Positions 1 to 6,110 are shown, counted from the first letter of the stretch. The stretch is DNA of 8,874 bases from Clostridiales bacterium (GCA_012515925.1 JAAYXM010000208.1:1-8874); one strand, 5' to 3'. Translations and numbers: made by a program. Notes: a model not told the origin generated them from the letters alone.

Positions 1-34
1 CAAATATCTTGCTTAATCGGTTATGAAATAATTT

Positions 35-73
35 GTCATATCCGGCGGTTGCCGTCCCGGCGAGCCGGATGAC
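35..73. repeat. GC-rich imperfect inverted repeat, function unknown
   Basis: The arms at 35-46 and 64-73 pair over ten bases with a two-base bulge. Nested inside is a short GCCG/CGGC stem (51-54 with 58-61) around a three-base loop. It is GC-rich in an otherwise AT-rich stretch, so it stands out. Neither side carries a run of T, so it is not a convincing intrinsic terminator by itself. It could be the 3' end structure of the leftward transcript, a REP-like palindrome, or part of an RNA of the gene to the left of the window. No riboswitch consensus was recognised. Confidence 0.3.
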
Positions 74-87
74 TTAAATCAAATAAA

Positions 88-117
88 GGTATAATAATCG
101 CTTGCGATTATTATACC
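88..117 (-). terminator. Probable intrinsic terminator of the polyamine operon
   Basis: This is a perfect inverted repeat with 14-base arms at 88-101 and 104-117 and only two bases between them, so the RNA loop would open to at least four to six bases. On the minus strand the hairpin is followed by TTTATTT (81-87), a short U-rich tract. It lies about 38 bases beyond the stop codon of the last leftward gene. The stem is mostly A/T, which is weaker than a classical terminator, so a protein-binding palindrome is an alternative. Confidence 0.5.
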
Positions 118-154
118 ATAGTGAAGGATTATAAAAAAGTCAAAATTGTTAACA

Positions 155-649
155 TTAGCTCATCCGGCCTGTAAATTTCTCATACTCATCAAGCATTTCG
201 GAATAACGGATTAACATGTCCCCGAAATCCTTGTCCCCGATTAAACACAGAAAAGCGTCTCTTACCGCCGCGGCGAATTCGGGCTTTATCTGTTCGGAAA
301 CCTCCGGCAATAAAAGCGGGCAGATATATTTCGCGCGCGGGTCGGGCGCGACGGTTAGATTCTCGCCGTCATAGCGCGGGGCAAGCGGGTAAATCCGGCA
401 GGAGAGCGGCCGCGTGTTTCTATTGCATCTGCCGCGGCATACCGCGAAACGGATATCAATGCCCTTCATGCTTTTTGTCGAGATACTATAATCGGAGGGC
501 TTCAATAACCTATCCTCGCCGTAAAACAGAATCATACCGCGCATATTATCGCCCTTGCAGCAGAGGGAGCCGCAGATAAGACCGCAGTCAATATCAAGCG
601 GCGTAATATTTCCGAGTATAGCGTATGCCTTGTTATACCTTTTAGTCAA
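155..649 (-). CDS. Cysteine-cluster protein, YkgJ/CxxCxxCC-like
   Basis: This 164-residue protein has no signal peptide or membrane segment. Eight cysteines look like metal ligands: C22, C26, C30 and C31 near the N-terminus, C71 and C75, C84 in an RPLSCRIYP motif, and C110. The CC pair, the later CxxxC and the R-P-x-x-C-R-x-Y-P motif resemble the YkgJ family, thought to bind zinc or an Fe-S cluster; no precise biochemical role is established. The N-terminal spacing here is Cx3Cx3CC. The start is TTG (649-647): an in-frame TGA lies 15 bases upstream and no in-frame ATG occurs before residue 36. No good Shine-Dalgarno sits at the normal distance; the nearest purine run, overlapping the speB stop, is about 20 bases away. 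The gene follows speB by 23 bp, so it is probably translated from the polyamine mRNA, though nothing in the sequence ties it to polyamines. Confidence 0.75.
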   Translation of the reverse strand: MTKRYNKAYAILGNITPLDIDCGLICGSLCCKGDNMRGMILFYGEDRLLKPSDYSISTKSMKGIDIRFAVCRGRCNRNTRPLSCRIYPLAPRYDGENLTVAPDPRAKYICPLLLPEVSEQIKPEFAAAVRDAFLCLIGDKDFGDMLIRYSEMLDEYEKFTGRMS

Positions 650-672
650 GTCCGGGATTTCACATCACATCC

Positions 673-1521
673 TTATTCAGAAAACAAAAGCAGAAGCTCG
701 CGCAATACTTTTACCGCCGCCGCGGTTGAAATCCCGCTTTGGTCATATACTGGCGAAAGCTCGGTTATATCCATGCCGACAATATTTAAACCGGAAAGCT
801 TAAAAAGCGCGTCTGAAAGCTCATTGAAGCTCACGCCGCCCGCCTCGGGCGTGCCCGTGCCCGGGAATACCGAGGGGTCTAACACGTCAAGGTCAACCGT
901 CAGGTAAACGGGCTTATCCTTAAGCTTTTTAGCCGTATCCTCTATTCCGCTTAAATCAAACATGCGCGTATATACATGTCCGGGCGCCCAGACAAACTCG
1001 CTTTTGTCTCCCGAACGGATTCCGAACTGGTATATCCGACCGTCGCCGACAACTTCCCAAATCCTGCGCATAACACACGCGTGGGACAGCTTTTCGCCGA
1101 GGTACTCGTCGCGCAAATCCGAATGAGCGTCTAAATGTATTATGCTTAAATCCGGATAAAGCTCCGCCGCGGCGCGCGCCGCGCCCAGTGTCACAAGATG
1201 CTCGCCGCCGGCCATGCAGGGGAGTTTTCCGTCGCGCAGCACCTTGCGCGTATATTTTGTTATCATGTCCAGCGCGCGCTTTGAGTTTCCGAACGGAAGC
1301 TCCAGATCCCCGCCGTCGAACACGTGTTTATCCATAAGGTCCTTGTTCTGGTAGGGACTATAGGTTTCAATCCCGAAGGACTCAGAGCGGATAGCCCGGG
1401 GAGAAAACCGCGCGCCGGGGCGAAAACTGGTTGTGGAATCATACGGCGCGCCGAATAATACGGCGCCCGCGGATTTGTAATCAGAGTTGCACGCTATGAA
1501 GGTTTCGATGTTTTTACGCAT
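673..1521 (-). CDS. speB: Agmatinase (ureohydrolase family)
   Basis: This 282-residue cytosolic enzyme hydrolyses agmatine to putrescine and urea using two manganese ions. The arginase/agmatinase signature is complete: GGEH with H108, DAHSD with D131, H133 and D135, and a VDLDVLDP block with D210 and D212, followed by PGTGTPEAGG. These six residues are the expected metal ligands. Phrases such as FGIRSG (166-171) and the C-terminal SPVYDQS resemble Bacillus-type SpeB. The ATG at 1521 was chosen because it gives the normal family start and length, has a GGAG about ten bases upstream, and overlaps the speE stop by 8 bp. The open frame extends 46 codons further, but that part is only speE read in another frame. 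Context (arginine decarboxylase-like gene, speE, speD) supports the agmatine substrate. Aminopropylagmatine is an alternative substrate, as known in Thermus. Confidence 0.93.
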   Translation of the reverse strand: MRKNIETFIACNSDYKSAGAVLFGAPYDSTTSFRPGARFSPRAIRSESFGIETYSPYQNKDLMDKHVFDGGDLELPFGNSKRALDMITKYTRKVLRDGKLPCMAGGEHLVTLGAARAAAELYPDLSIIHLDAHSDLRDEYLGEKLSHACVMRRIWEVVGDGRIYQFGIRSGDKSEFVWAPGHVYTRMFDLSGIEDTAKKLKDKPVYLTVDLDVLDPSVFPGTGTPEAGGVSFNELSDALFKLSGLNIVGMDITELSPVYDQSGISTAAAVKVLRELLLLFSE

Positions 1522-2359
1522 TTTGAAGCATCTCCGTAACGTATGTCGGCAGGCAAAAGCTTCCGATATGGATATCCGTGTTGTAATACTTTGTTTTAAG
1601 CCCGAGACTGTTCCAGCGCGCCGCGTCGAAGCTGAGCGGATCGAAGGTTTTCGAGGCAAAGCCGAACAGCCAGTGACCCGACGGGTAGGTGGGGATATGC
1701 GCCTGATAAACCCTGCAAATCGGGAAAAGCTCGCGGATTCTCTTGTGCGTGCGCTTCATGTTCTCGGCGTTATCGTAATAATAGGGGCTTTCGTGCTGGT
1801 TTACCAGGATACCGTTCTTTTTAAGCGCCTTATAGCAGTTGCCGTAAAACTCACGCGTGAACAGCCCCTCGCCCGGGCCAATCGGGTCGGTGGAGTCAAC
1901 GATTATAAGGTCGTATTCGTCATTTTTCGAACGGACGAATTTAAGCCCGTCCTCGAAATACAGGCTGACCCGCGGGTCGTCGAAGCTCGACGCGGTTTGC
2001 GGCAGGAACCTCCTGCAGGTGACTACCACCTGCTCGTCGATTTCCACCATATCAACCTTTTTAACGGTATTGTACCGGGTTATTTCACGCACCGTCCCGC
2101 CGTCGCCCGCGCCGATAACGAGTATGTTTTCGATATCCGGGTTTGTCGCCATCGGGACGTGGGCAATCATGTCGTGATATATAAACTCGTCCTTTTCGGT
2201 TACCATCATAAGCCCGTCAAGTGTTAAGAACCTGCCGAACTCCTTGGAATCGAAAAAATCTATTCTCTGAAATTTCGTCTGCTCTGAGTATATGTGCTTG
2301 TCCACCCGGATTGAAAACCTGACGTCGGGTGTGTGCTCCTCCGTATACCATAATTCCAT
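1514..2359 (-). CDS. speE: Spermidine synthase (polyamine aminopropyltransferase)
   Basis: This 281-residue cytosolic enzyme transfers an aminopropyl group from decarboxylated S-adenosylmethionine to putrescine, giving spermidine and methylthioadenosine. It has a short N-terminal beta domain (about 1-65) beginning MELWYTEEHT, as in Bacillus SpeE, then a Rossmann-like methyltransferase fold. Visible motifs are Q31, YHDM (61-64; the family often has YHEM), the nucleoside-binding GAGDGG (83-88), VEID (105-108), EDG (136-138) and the catalytic DSTDP (155-159, with D155 and D158). The ATG start has AGGAG about eight bases upstream and lies 25 bp after the decarboxylase gene. Its stop overlaps the speB start, so the two are probably translationally coupled. 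Acceptor specificity (putrescine versus agmatine) cannot be settled from motifs alone. Confidence 0.95.
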   Translation of the reverse strand: MELWYTEEHTPDVRFSIRVDKHIYSEQTKFQRIDFFDSKEFGRFLTLDGLMMVTEKDEFIYHDMIAHVPMATNPDIENILVIGAGDGGTVREITRYNTVKKVDMVEIDEQVVVTCRRFLPQTASSFDDPRVSLYFEDGLKFVRSKNDEYDLIIVDSTDPIGPGEGLFTREFYGNCYKALKKNGILVNQHESPYYYDNAENMKRTHKRIRELFPICRVYQAHIPTYPSGHWLFGFASKTFDPLSFDAARWNSLGLKTKYYNTDIHIGSFCLPTYVTEMLQNA

Positions 2360-2384
2360 AAAAACCGCTCCTGTCTTGTGTAAA

Positions 2385-3842
2385 TTACCTGTCCTTAACC
2401 GTAAGTATCGTGTTAACGGTTATATCCTGGGTACCCGTTAAAAAACAGCCCTTTTCGCGCGCGTATTTGATATAGTCCACAATCTCGCGCGTTATAAGCT
2501 CGCCGGGCGCGAGTATCGGGATTCCGGGCGGGTAGCTCATGACAAACTCCGCGCAAATCCTGCCCGCGCAGGTCTCAAGGTTTACCGGCTCTTTCCCGCC
2601 GTAAAACGCGTGTTTTGGCAAAAGCTCGACGCGCGGCCGGATATACTCGGTATCGAGCATGCCCGACTTGTCGCGGGAATAAAGTCTCTTTATCTCGGAC
2701 ATCGCGGACACGAGCCGCTCGATTGCAAGCTCCGTGTCACCCACCGAGATAACCGCGAGGATGTTCGCGATATCCCCAAATTCTATCTGAATCCCGTAAT
2801 CGTCGCGAAGTATATCGTATACCTCGATACCCGCGAGCCCGATATCCCGCGTGTATACCGAAAGCTTCGTGCGGTCGAAATCAAACACCGCCCCGCCGTC
2901 GCAAAGCTCCTTCGAAAACGCGTAAAACCCGCCGATTTTATTTATCTCGTGCCTCGCGTACTCGGAAAGCTCCAAAACCCGCGCGAATATCTCCTTTCCG
3001 CGAAGAGCTAAGTTCCGGCGCGAAACGTCGAGAGACGACATCAGAAGATACGAGCCGCTTGTGGTCTGGGTCAGATTTATGGTCTGGCGTATATGGCCGG
3101 GGTTCATGCTCCCCGCGGCTAAAAGCAGCGAGCTTTGAGTGAGCGAACCGCCGGTTTTATGCATGCTCACCGACGCCATGTCGGCGCCGCAAGCCATCGC
3201 GGATTTCGGGAGGTTTTCGCCGAAATAGAAATGTGTGCCATGCGCCTCATCGACAAGCACGGGTATTCCTTTTTCGTGCGCCGCCTCCACAATCGCGCTT
3301 AAATCCGGGCATATGCCGTAATACGTCGGGTTATTGACGAAGACCGCGCGCGCGTCGGGGTTTTTCGAAATCGCGTCTTTTAATTCCGAAACCGCCATGC
3401 CCAGCGGTATGCCGAGCTTTCTGTTGACGCCGGGATTTACGTATACGGGCGACGCGCCGCTCAGAATAAGCGCGTTGATTGCGCTTATATGCACGTTTCT
3501 GGGCATGATTATCTTGTCGCCCGGCTGTATGACGGACATAATCATGGCCTGGACCGCGGCTGTCGTGCCGCCGACTATAAAATAGGAATAAGCCGCGCCG
3601 AAGGCCTGCGCCGCGAGCTCCTCGGCTTCGCGTATCACCGAAACCGGGTGGCACAGGTTGTCGAGCGGCTTCATGGAATTGACGTCAAGCTCAAGGCATT
3701 TCTTGCCCAGAAATTCCGTAAGCTCGGGGTTGCCGCGCCCCTGCTTATGGCCGGGCACGTCAAACGGCACTATTCTGTTAGCCTTATAGCGTAGAAGCGC
3801 CTCCATAAGAGGCGCCCTGTCCTGCCGGGAGGCGGGCTTCAT
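2385..3842 (-). CDS. speA: PLP-dependent Orn/Lys/Arg decarboxylase, likely arginine decarboxylase
   Basis: This 485-residue fold-type I PLP enzyme belongs to the Orn/Lys/Arg decarboxylase family. It is the shorter Gram-positive form (Bacillus SpeA/YaaO type), without the N-terminal wing domain of the roughly 700-residue enterobacterial enzymes. Features in order: FDVPGHKQG (27-35); GGTTAAVQAM (91-100), which should cradle the PLP phosphate; DEAH (198-201), with D198 contacting the pyridine nitrogen; SMHKT (226-230), with K229 the Schiff-base lysine; SGSYLLMSSLD (262-272); and a small C-terminal domain containing YPPGIP. The ATG overlaps the speD stop by 4 bp (ATGA) and has a strong GGAGG-type site just upstream. 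Arginine is the inferred substrate because an agmatinase gene is two genes downstream. The family also includes ornithine and lysine decarboxylases, so the symbol is tentative. Confidence 0.88.
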   Translation of the reverse strand: MKPASRQDRAPLMEALLRYKANRIVPFDVPGHKQGRGNPELTEFLGKKCLELDVNSMKPLDNLCHPVSVIREAEELAAQAFGAAYSYFIVGGTTAAVQAMIMSVIQPGDKIIMPRNVHISAINALILSGASPVYVNPGVNRKLGIPLGMAVSELKDAISKNPDARAVFVNNPTYYGICPDLSAIVEAAHEKGIPVLVDEAHGTHFYFGENLPKSAMACGADMASVSMHKTGGSLTQSSLLLAAGSMNPGHIRQTINLTQTTSGSYLLMSSLDVSRRNLALRGKEIFARVLELSEYARHEINKIGGFYAFSKELCDGGAVFDFDRTKLSVYTRDIGLAGIEVYDILRDDYGIQIEFGDIANILAVISVGDTELAIERLVSAMSEIKRLYSRDKSGMLDTEYIRPRVELLPKHAFYGGKEPVNLETCAGRICAEFVMSYPPGIPILAPGELITREIVDYIKYAREKGCFLTGTQDITVNTILTVKDR

Positions 3843-4666
3843 GTGGCTCCTCCGTCATATACGTTCGAGCCGCTGAATATCTCAATCATCTCGCGGCGCA
3901 GGCTGTTCGTTATATTGAGCCTTTGACGCGGCGGCAGCTCGTACACGTCTGTATTGAACAGGTAGTTCTGAAGCTCGATTTCCTTAATCAGCATCTTGGT
4001 GTGAAACATATTTGCCTGATATACGTTGATATCGATGGCGTCGTATTTCTGCAGTGTCTTGTCCGCTATATAATCCTGAACGGATGTGATGTTATGGTCG
4101 ATAAACAGCTTCTGGCCGTTTAAGCTGCGCGTAAAGCCGCGGACGCGGTAATCTATCGTAATAATATCGGAATCAAAGCTGCCTATAAGATAGTCAAGCG
4201 CGTTTAGCGGCGATATCCTGCCGCAGGTGGCGACGTCGATATCGACGCGAAACGTGGCGATTGCGTTATCGGGGTGGTATTCCGGATAGGTGTGTACCGT
4301 AACATGGCTTTTATCCAGATGCCCGAGTACCGTATCGCCTTTTTTTGATATGACATTCCCGAAATTGCAGGATTTATCGATAAGCTCCGGCGGCAGGGAC
4401 TCCTCGGAAATCAGTATCGTGACGCTCGCGCCCTGGGGCTCGTAGTCCTGCTTTGAGATGTTAAGCACATGGGCGCCGATAATATCCGTAACGTCACACA
4501 GGATTTTCGTCAGCCGTTCGGAGTTGTACTGCTCGTCTATATAGGCAATATAGTCCTTTTGTTCCCGCTCACTCTTTGCATAGCATACATCGTAGATGTT
4601 GAAGCTAAGTGATTTTGTGAGGTTGTTAAAGCCGTATAAAGTCAGCTTTTTTTCCAACCCTAACAT
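3839..4666 (-). CDS. speD: S-adenosylmethionine decarboxylase proenzyme (E. coli-type, class 1A)
   Basis: This 275-residue proenzyme self-cleaves into beta and alpha chains and makes decarboxylated S-adenosylmethionine, the aminopropyl donor for SpeE. The cleavage site is the LDKSHVTVHTYPE motif: the chain breaks between Lys and Ser, and the Ser becomes the pyruvoyl group. Near-identity to E. coli SpeD is obvious in GFNNLTKSLSF, QDYEPQGASVTIL, STCG/ATCG-type ISPL, TIDYRVRGFTR and NVYQ.N.FHTKML. It is therefore the long class 1A form rather than the roughly 125-residue Bacillus class 1B form. The ATG at 4666 is preferred over an upstream in-frame TTG (4693) because GAGGAAAGG lies just before it and the protein then begins like the family. 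It is the first gene of the operon, behind a TATAAT promoter. Sampled lines look clearly more AT-rich than the downstream decarboxylase gene. Confidence 0.95.
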   Translation of the reverse strand: MLGLEKKLTLYGFNNLTKSLSFNIYDVCYAKSEREQKDYIAYIDEQYNSERLTKILCDVTDIIGAHVLNISKQDYEPQGASVTILISEESLPPELIDKSCNFGNVISKKGDTVLGHLDKSHVTVHTYPEYHPDNAIATFRVDIDVATCGRISPLNALDYLIGSFDSDIITIDYRVRGFTRSLNGQKLFIDHNITSVQDYIADKTLQKYDAIDINVYQANMFHTKMLIKEIELQNYLFNTDVYELPPRQRLNITNSLRREMIEIFSGSNVYDGGAT

Positions 4667-4671
4667 CACAA

Positions 4672-4680
4672 CCTTTCCTC
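4672..4680 (-). promoter_or_regulatory. Ribosome binding site deciding the speD start
   Basis: GAGGAAAGG on the minus strand ends five bases before the ATG at 4666. It lies inside any protein started at the upstream TTG (4693), so it favours the ATG as the true start. Confidence 0.7.
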
Positions 4681-4707
4681 GTTTATATATCAAATGTGAT
4701 AATGCTT

Positions 4708-4736
4708 ATTATAGATGTTATTTATAAAAAATACAA
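4708..4736 (-). promoter_or_regulatory. Sigma-A-type promoter of the speD operon
   Basis: On the minus strand TTGTAT (4736-4731) is followed after exactly 17 bases by a perfect TATAAT (4713-4708). The -35 matches the consensus only in its TTG. Transcription would start near 4701, giving a leader of about 35 bases with the Shine-Dalgarno of speD. No operator palindrome is evident over it. Confidence 0.65.
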
Positions 4737-4771
4737 TACCATTAATGATTAATAATAAAATCGAAAACAAG

Positions 4772-4888
4772 TCAAACCAAGGGGACGGTTCTCAAAACCA
4801 AGGGGACGGTTCTCATGGTTTGCGCTTTCGGGATAATTGCTCTGCTTATTACGGTTAAACGCTCCGGTTGTCTTTTGGATATGCCCTT
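4772..4888 (-). pseudogene. Possible C-terminal remnant of a RAYT/IS200-like transposase
   Basis: On the minus strand the frame from 4888 reads KGISKRQPERLTVISRAII and then PKAQT. It runs through both left repeat units as MRTVPLVLRTVPLV and stops at 4774-4772. The first part resembles the helix-turn-helix tail of REP-associated tyrosine transposases, typically of the form G-x-S-I-R-Q-[IL]-x-R-L-T-G-I-S. Here the invariant-looking I and G are replaced (K and V), as expected of a decayed copy. The catalytic HuH domain and tyrosine are absent. The match is by eye, without an alignment. Confidence 0.5.
4774..4815 (+). repeat. Two exact tandem 21-bp REP-like units
   Basis: Units 4774-4794 and 4795-4815 are identical, base for base and adjacent. 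Each holds the 19-bp core AAACCAAGGGGACGGTTCT followed by CA. Within each core AACC and GGTT can pair as a small hairpin. The same core appears inverted at 4889-4944. Confidence 0.95.
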
Positions 4889-4944
4889 ATAACCACAAGA
4901 ACCGTCCCCTTGGTTTATAACCACAAGAACCGTCCCCTTGGTTT
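4889..4944 (-). repeat. Two exact tandem 28-bp REP-like units, inverted relative to 4774-4815
   Basis: Units 4889-4916 and 4917-4944 are identical and adjacent. Read on the minus strand each begins with the same 19-bp core as the left pair, followed by a different nine-base linker (TGTGGTTAT). The longer linker lets AACCA and TGGTT close a hairpin around the GGGGAC core. Confidence 0.95.
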
Positions 4945-4970
4945 ACACTAAAATAAAAAATATGTTATAA
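4942..4970 (+). promoter_or_regulatory. Sigma-A-type promoter of the dgt-dnaG-rpoD operon
   Basis: TTTACA (4942-4947; five of six consensus bases) is followed after 17 bases by TTATAA (4965-4970), with TATAAA one base further as an alternative -10. The start point would be near 4977. The first three bases of the -35 are the last three bases of the right-hand repeat unit. A second AT-rich box (TATTAT, 5002-5007) has no matching -35. Confidence 0.55.
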
Positions 4971-5050
4971 AAAAGGGAATTCGGCGAAAACGAAGTATAA
5001 ATATTATAGAAGGTAATAGAGGACAAAAGAAAGAAAATGAGGTTTTAGAC

Positions 5051-5060
5051 GGGGAGGTGG
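5051..5060 (+). promoter_or_regulatory. Strong ribosome binding site selecting a TTG start for dgt
   Basis: GGGGAGGTGG ends four bases before the TTG at 5065. The strong site and its spacing support this non-ATG start over any later codon, because the next in-frame ATG lies beyond the conserved N-terminal motifs. Confidence 0.75.
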
Positions 5061-5064
5061 CTGC

Positions 5065-6069
5065 TTGCTTATAAGGGAACGGGTAGAGGCGTTCGAGAAA
5101 GAAAACCTTTCACCTTACGCGAAATGCGCGGCGGACAGTATCGGGCGCAATGCGCCCGAGCCGGAATGCGATATCCGGACTTGCTTTCGCCGCGACAATG
5201 ACAGGATACTTCACTCAAAGGCGTTTCGCCGATTAAAGCATAAGACCCAGGTGTTCATATCCCCCGAAGGCGACCATTACAGGACACGTCTGACCCATAC
5301 GTTAGAGGTTACGCAGATTGCCCGGACAATAGCCCGCGCGCTCAGGCTCAACGAGGATTTGACCGAGGCAATCGCTATGGGTCACGATTTAGGGCATACA
5401 CCCTTCGGGCATTCCGGCGAGCGGGTGCTCTCAAAGCTCACCGACGGCGGCTTTACCCATAACCGCCAAAGTGTTCGCGTGGTGGAGTTTATCGAAAACA
5501 AAGGGCGCGGGCTCAACCTTACGTATGAGGTAACAGACGGGATATTGCGCCACAGCGGCGATATCCCGGCAAAGACGCTTGAGGGCAGAATAGTCCACCT
5601 TGCCGACCGAATCGCGTATATAAACCACGATATAGACGACGCCCACCGGGCGGGCGTGCTGAATCCCGGGGATATCCCGGAAAACCTGCTCGGGGTCCTG
5701 GGCGAAACACACCGGGAGCGCATAAACACGCTTATATCCGACGTGATTTCCGAAAGCTCGGAAAAAGACGAAATACGCATGTCAAAGCGTATAGAGGACG
5801 CGATGCTGTCCTTGCGCGATTTCATGTTCGAGCGCGTTTACCGAACGCCCGCGGCGCTCGCGGAGGAGGAAAAGGTCTGCGAACTGATAGAGAAGCTCTA
5901 CTATTATTATATGAAAAACAAAGACAAGCTGCCCCGGGAGTTTCTTGAAAGCTCGGACGCCTTCGGCCTTTCCACCGCGGTCTGCGATTATATAGCGGGC
6001 ATGACAGACAGGTACGCGGTCGCGGTATTTACCGATATTTTTATACCCTCGTTCTGGAAAGGTGTATAA
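5065..6069 (+). CDS. dgt: Deoxyguanosinetriphosphate triphosphohydrolase-like HD protein
   Basis: This 334-residue cytosolic HD-superfamily phosphohydrolase is expected to cleave dNTPs, classically dGTP, to the nucleoside and triphosphate. Visible motifs: a conserved N-terminal HSKAFRRLKHKTQVF (50-64), RLTHTLEV with metal ligand H78, GHDLGHTPFGHSGE (106-119) with H107 and D108 as the HD pair and H111 and H116 as further active-site histidines, and HLADRIAYINHDIDDA with D181 as the last ligand. The length fits the shorter Gram-positive/type 2 dGTPase-like group rather than the roughly 500-residue E. coli Dgt, so substrate preference and nucleotide activation may differ. It starts with TTG behind a strong ribosome binding site and is the first gene of an operon with primase and sigma factor, a frequent arrangement in Clostridia. 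Confidence 0.93.
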   Translation: MLIRERVEAFEKENLSPYAKCAADSIGRNAPEPECDIRTCFRRDNDRILHSKAFRRLKHKTQVFISPEGDHYRTRLTHTLEVTQIARTIARALRLNEDLTEAIAMGHDLGHTPFGHSGERVLSKLTDGGFTHNRQSVRVVEFIENKGRGLNLTYEVTDGILRHSGDIPAKTLEGRIVHLADRIAYINHDIDDAHRAGVLNPGDIPENLLGVLGETHRERINTLISDVISESSEKDEIRMSKRIEDAMLSLRDFMFERVYRTPAALAEEEKVCELIEKLYYYYMKNKDKLPREFLESSDAFGLSTAVCDYIAGMTDRYAVAVFTDIFIPSFWKGV

Positions 6070-6110
6070 ATATACAAAAATATGGAAAAATGTAGAATGG
6101 AAGATAGCAG

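Larger units (their letters stand above)
4774..4944. mobile_element. REP-like element: relic of a REP-associated tyrosine transposase (RAYT) locus
   Basis: This 171-bp block is bounded by paired repeat units in opposite orientation: two direct copies on the left (4774-4815) and two inverted copies on the right (4889-4944). All share an exact 19-bp core, AAACCAAGGGGACGGTTCT, or its complement. The 73 bases between (4816-4888) resemble the 3' end of a transposase gene on the minus strand. Repeats with a GGGGACGGTTCT-type core are, as I recall, common beside IS200-like/RAYT transposase genes in many bacteria. The reading as a decayed or non-autonomous RAYT element is an inference. No target-site duplication is seen, and none is expected for this transposase class. 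Confidence 0.6.
4667..5064. other. Divergent intergenic region between speD and dgt
   Basis: This 398-bp gene-free stretch separates the leftward polyamine operon from the rightward dgt-dnaG-rpoD operon. From left to right it holds the speD leader and promoter (to about 4736), an AT-rich spacer (4737-4773), the REP-like repeat element (4774-4944), the dgt promoter (4942-4970) and an untranslated leader of roughly 85-90 bases (about 4977-5064). The leader is purine-rich (runs such as GGACAAAAGAAAGAAAATGAGG), and I see no strong hairpin or riboswitch in it. Confidence 0.8.

Noticed and set aside
35..73. Stem considered as a riboswitch (a GGCAACC-like string on the minus strand recalled SAM-I)
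   Set aside because: The surrounding SAM-I helices and conserved core are not present, and no downstream gene on that strand is visible in the window.
1522..1659. 46-codon N-terminal extension of agmatinase
   Set aside because: The extension is the 3' end of speE in another frame and is not family-like. The ATG at 1521 gives the normal agmatinase start.
1487..2227. Long plus-strand open frame antisense to speE (246 codons)
   Set aside because: It lies wholly opposite speE and the speB start and shows no recognisable motif. It is typical of shadow frames in GC-rich coding sequence.
4667..4693. Upstream TTG start for speD
   Set aside because: It would place the good Shine-Dalgarno (4672-4680) inside the coding sequence. 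The ATG at 4666 fits the family N-terminus.
4774..4944. Repeats considered as a CRISPR array
   Set aside because: There are only four copies, in two abutting tandem pairs with no spacers and opposite orientation, and no cas genes nearby.
4774..4944. Inverted repeats considered as a bidirectional transcription terminator
   Set aside because: They lie between two divergent promoters, so no transcript of a known gene ends there, and no T-tract follows either arm.
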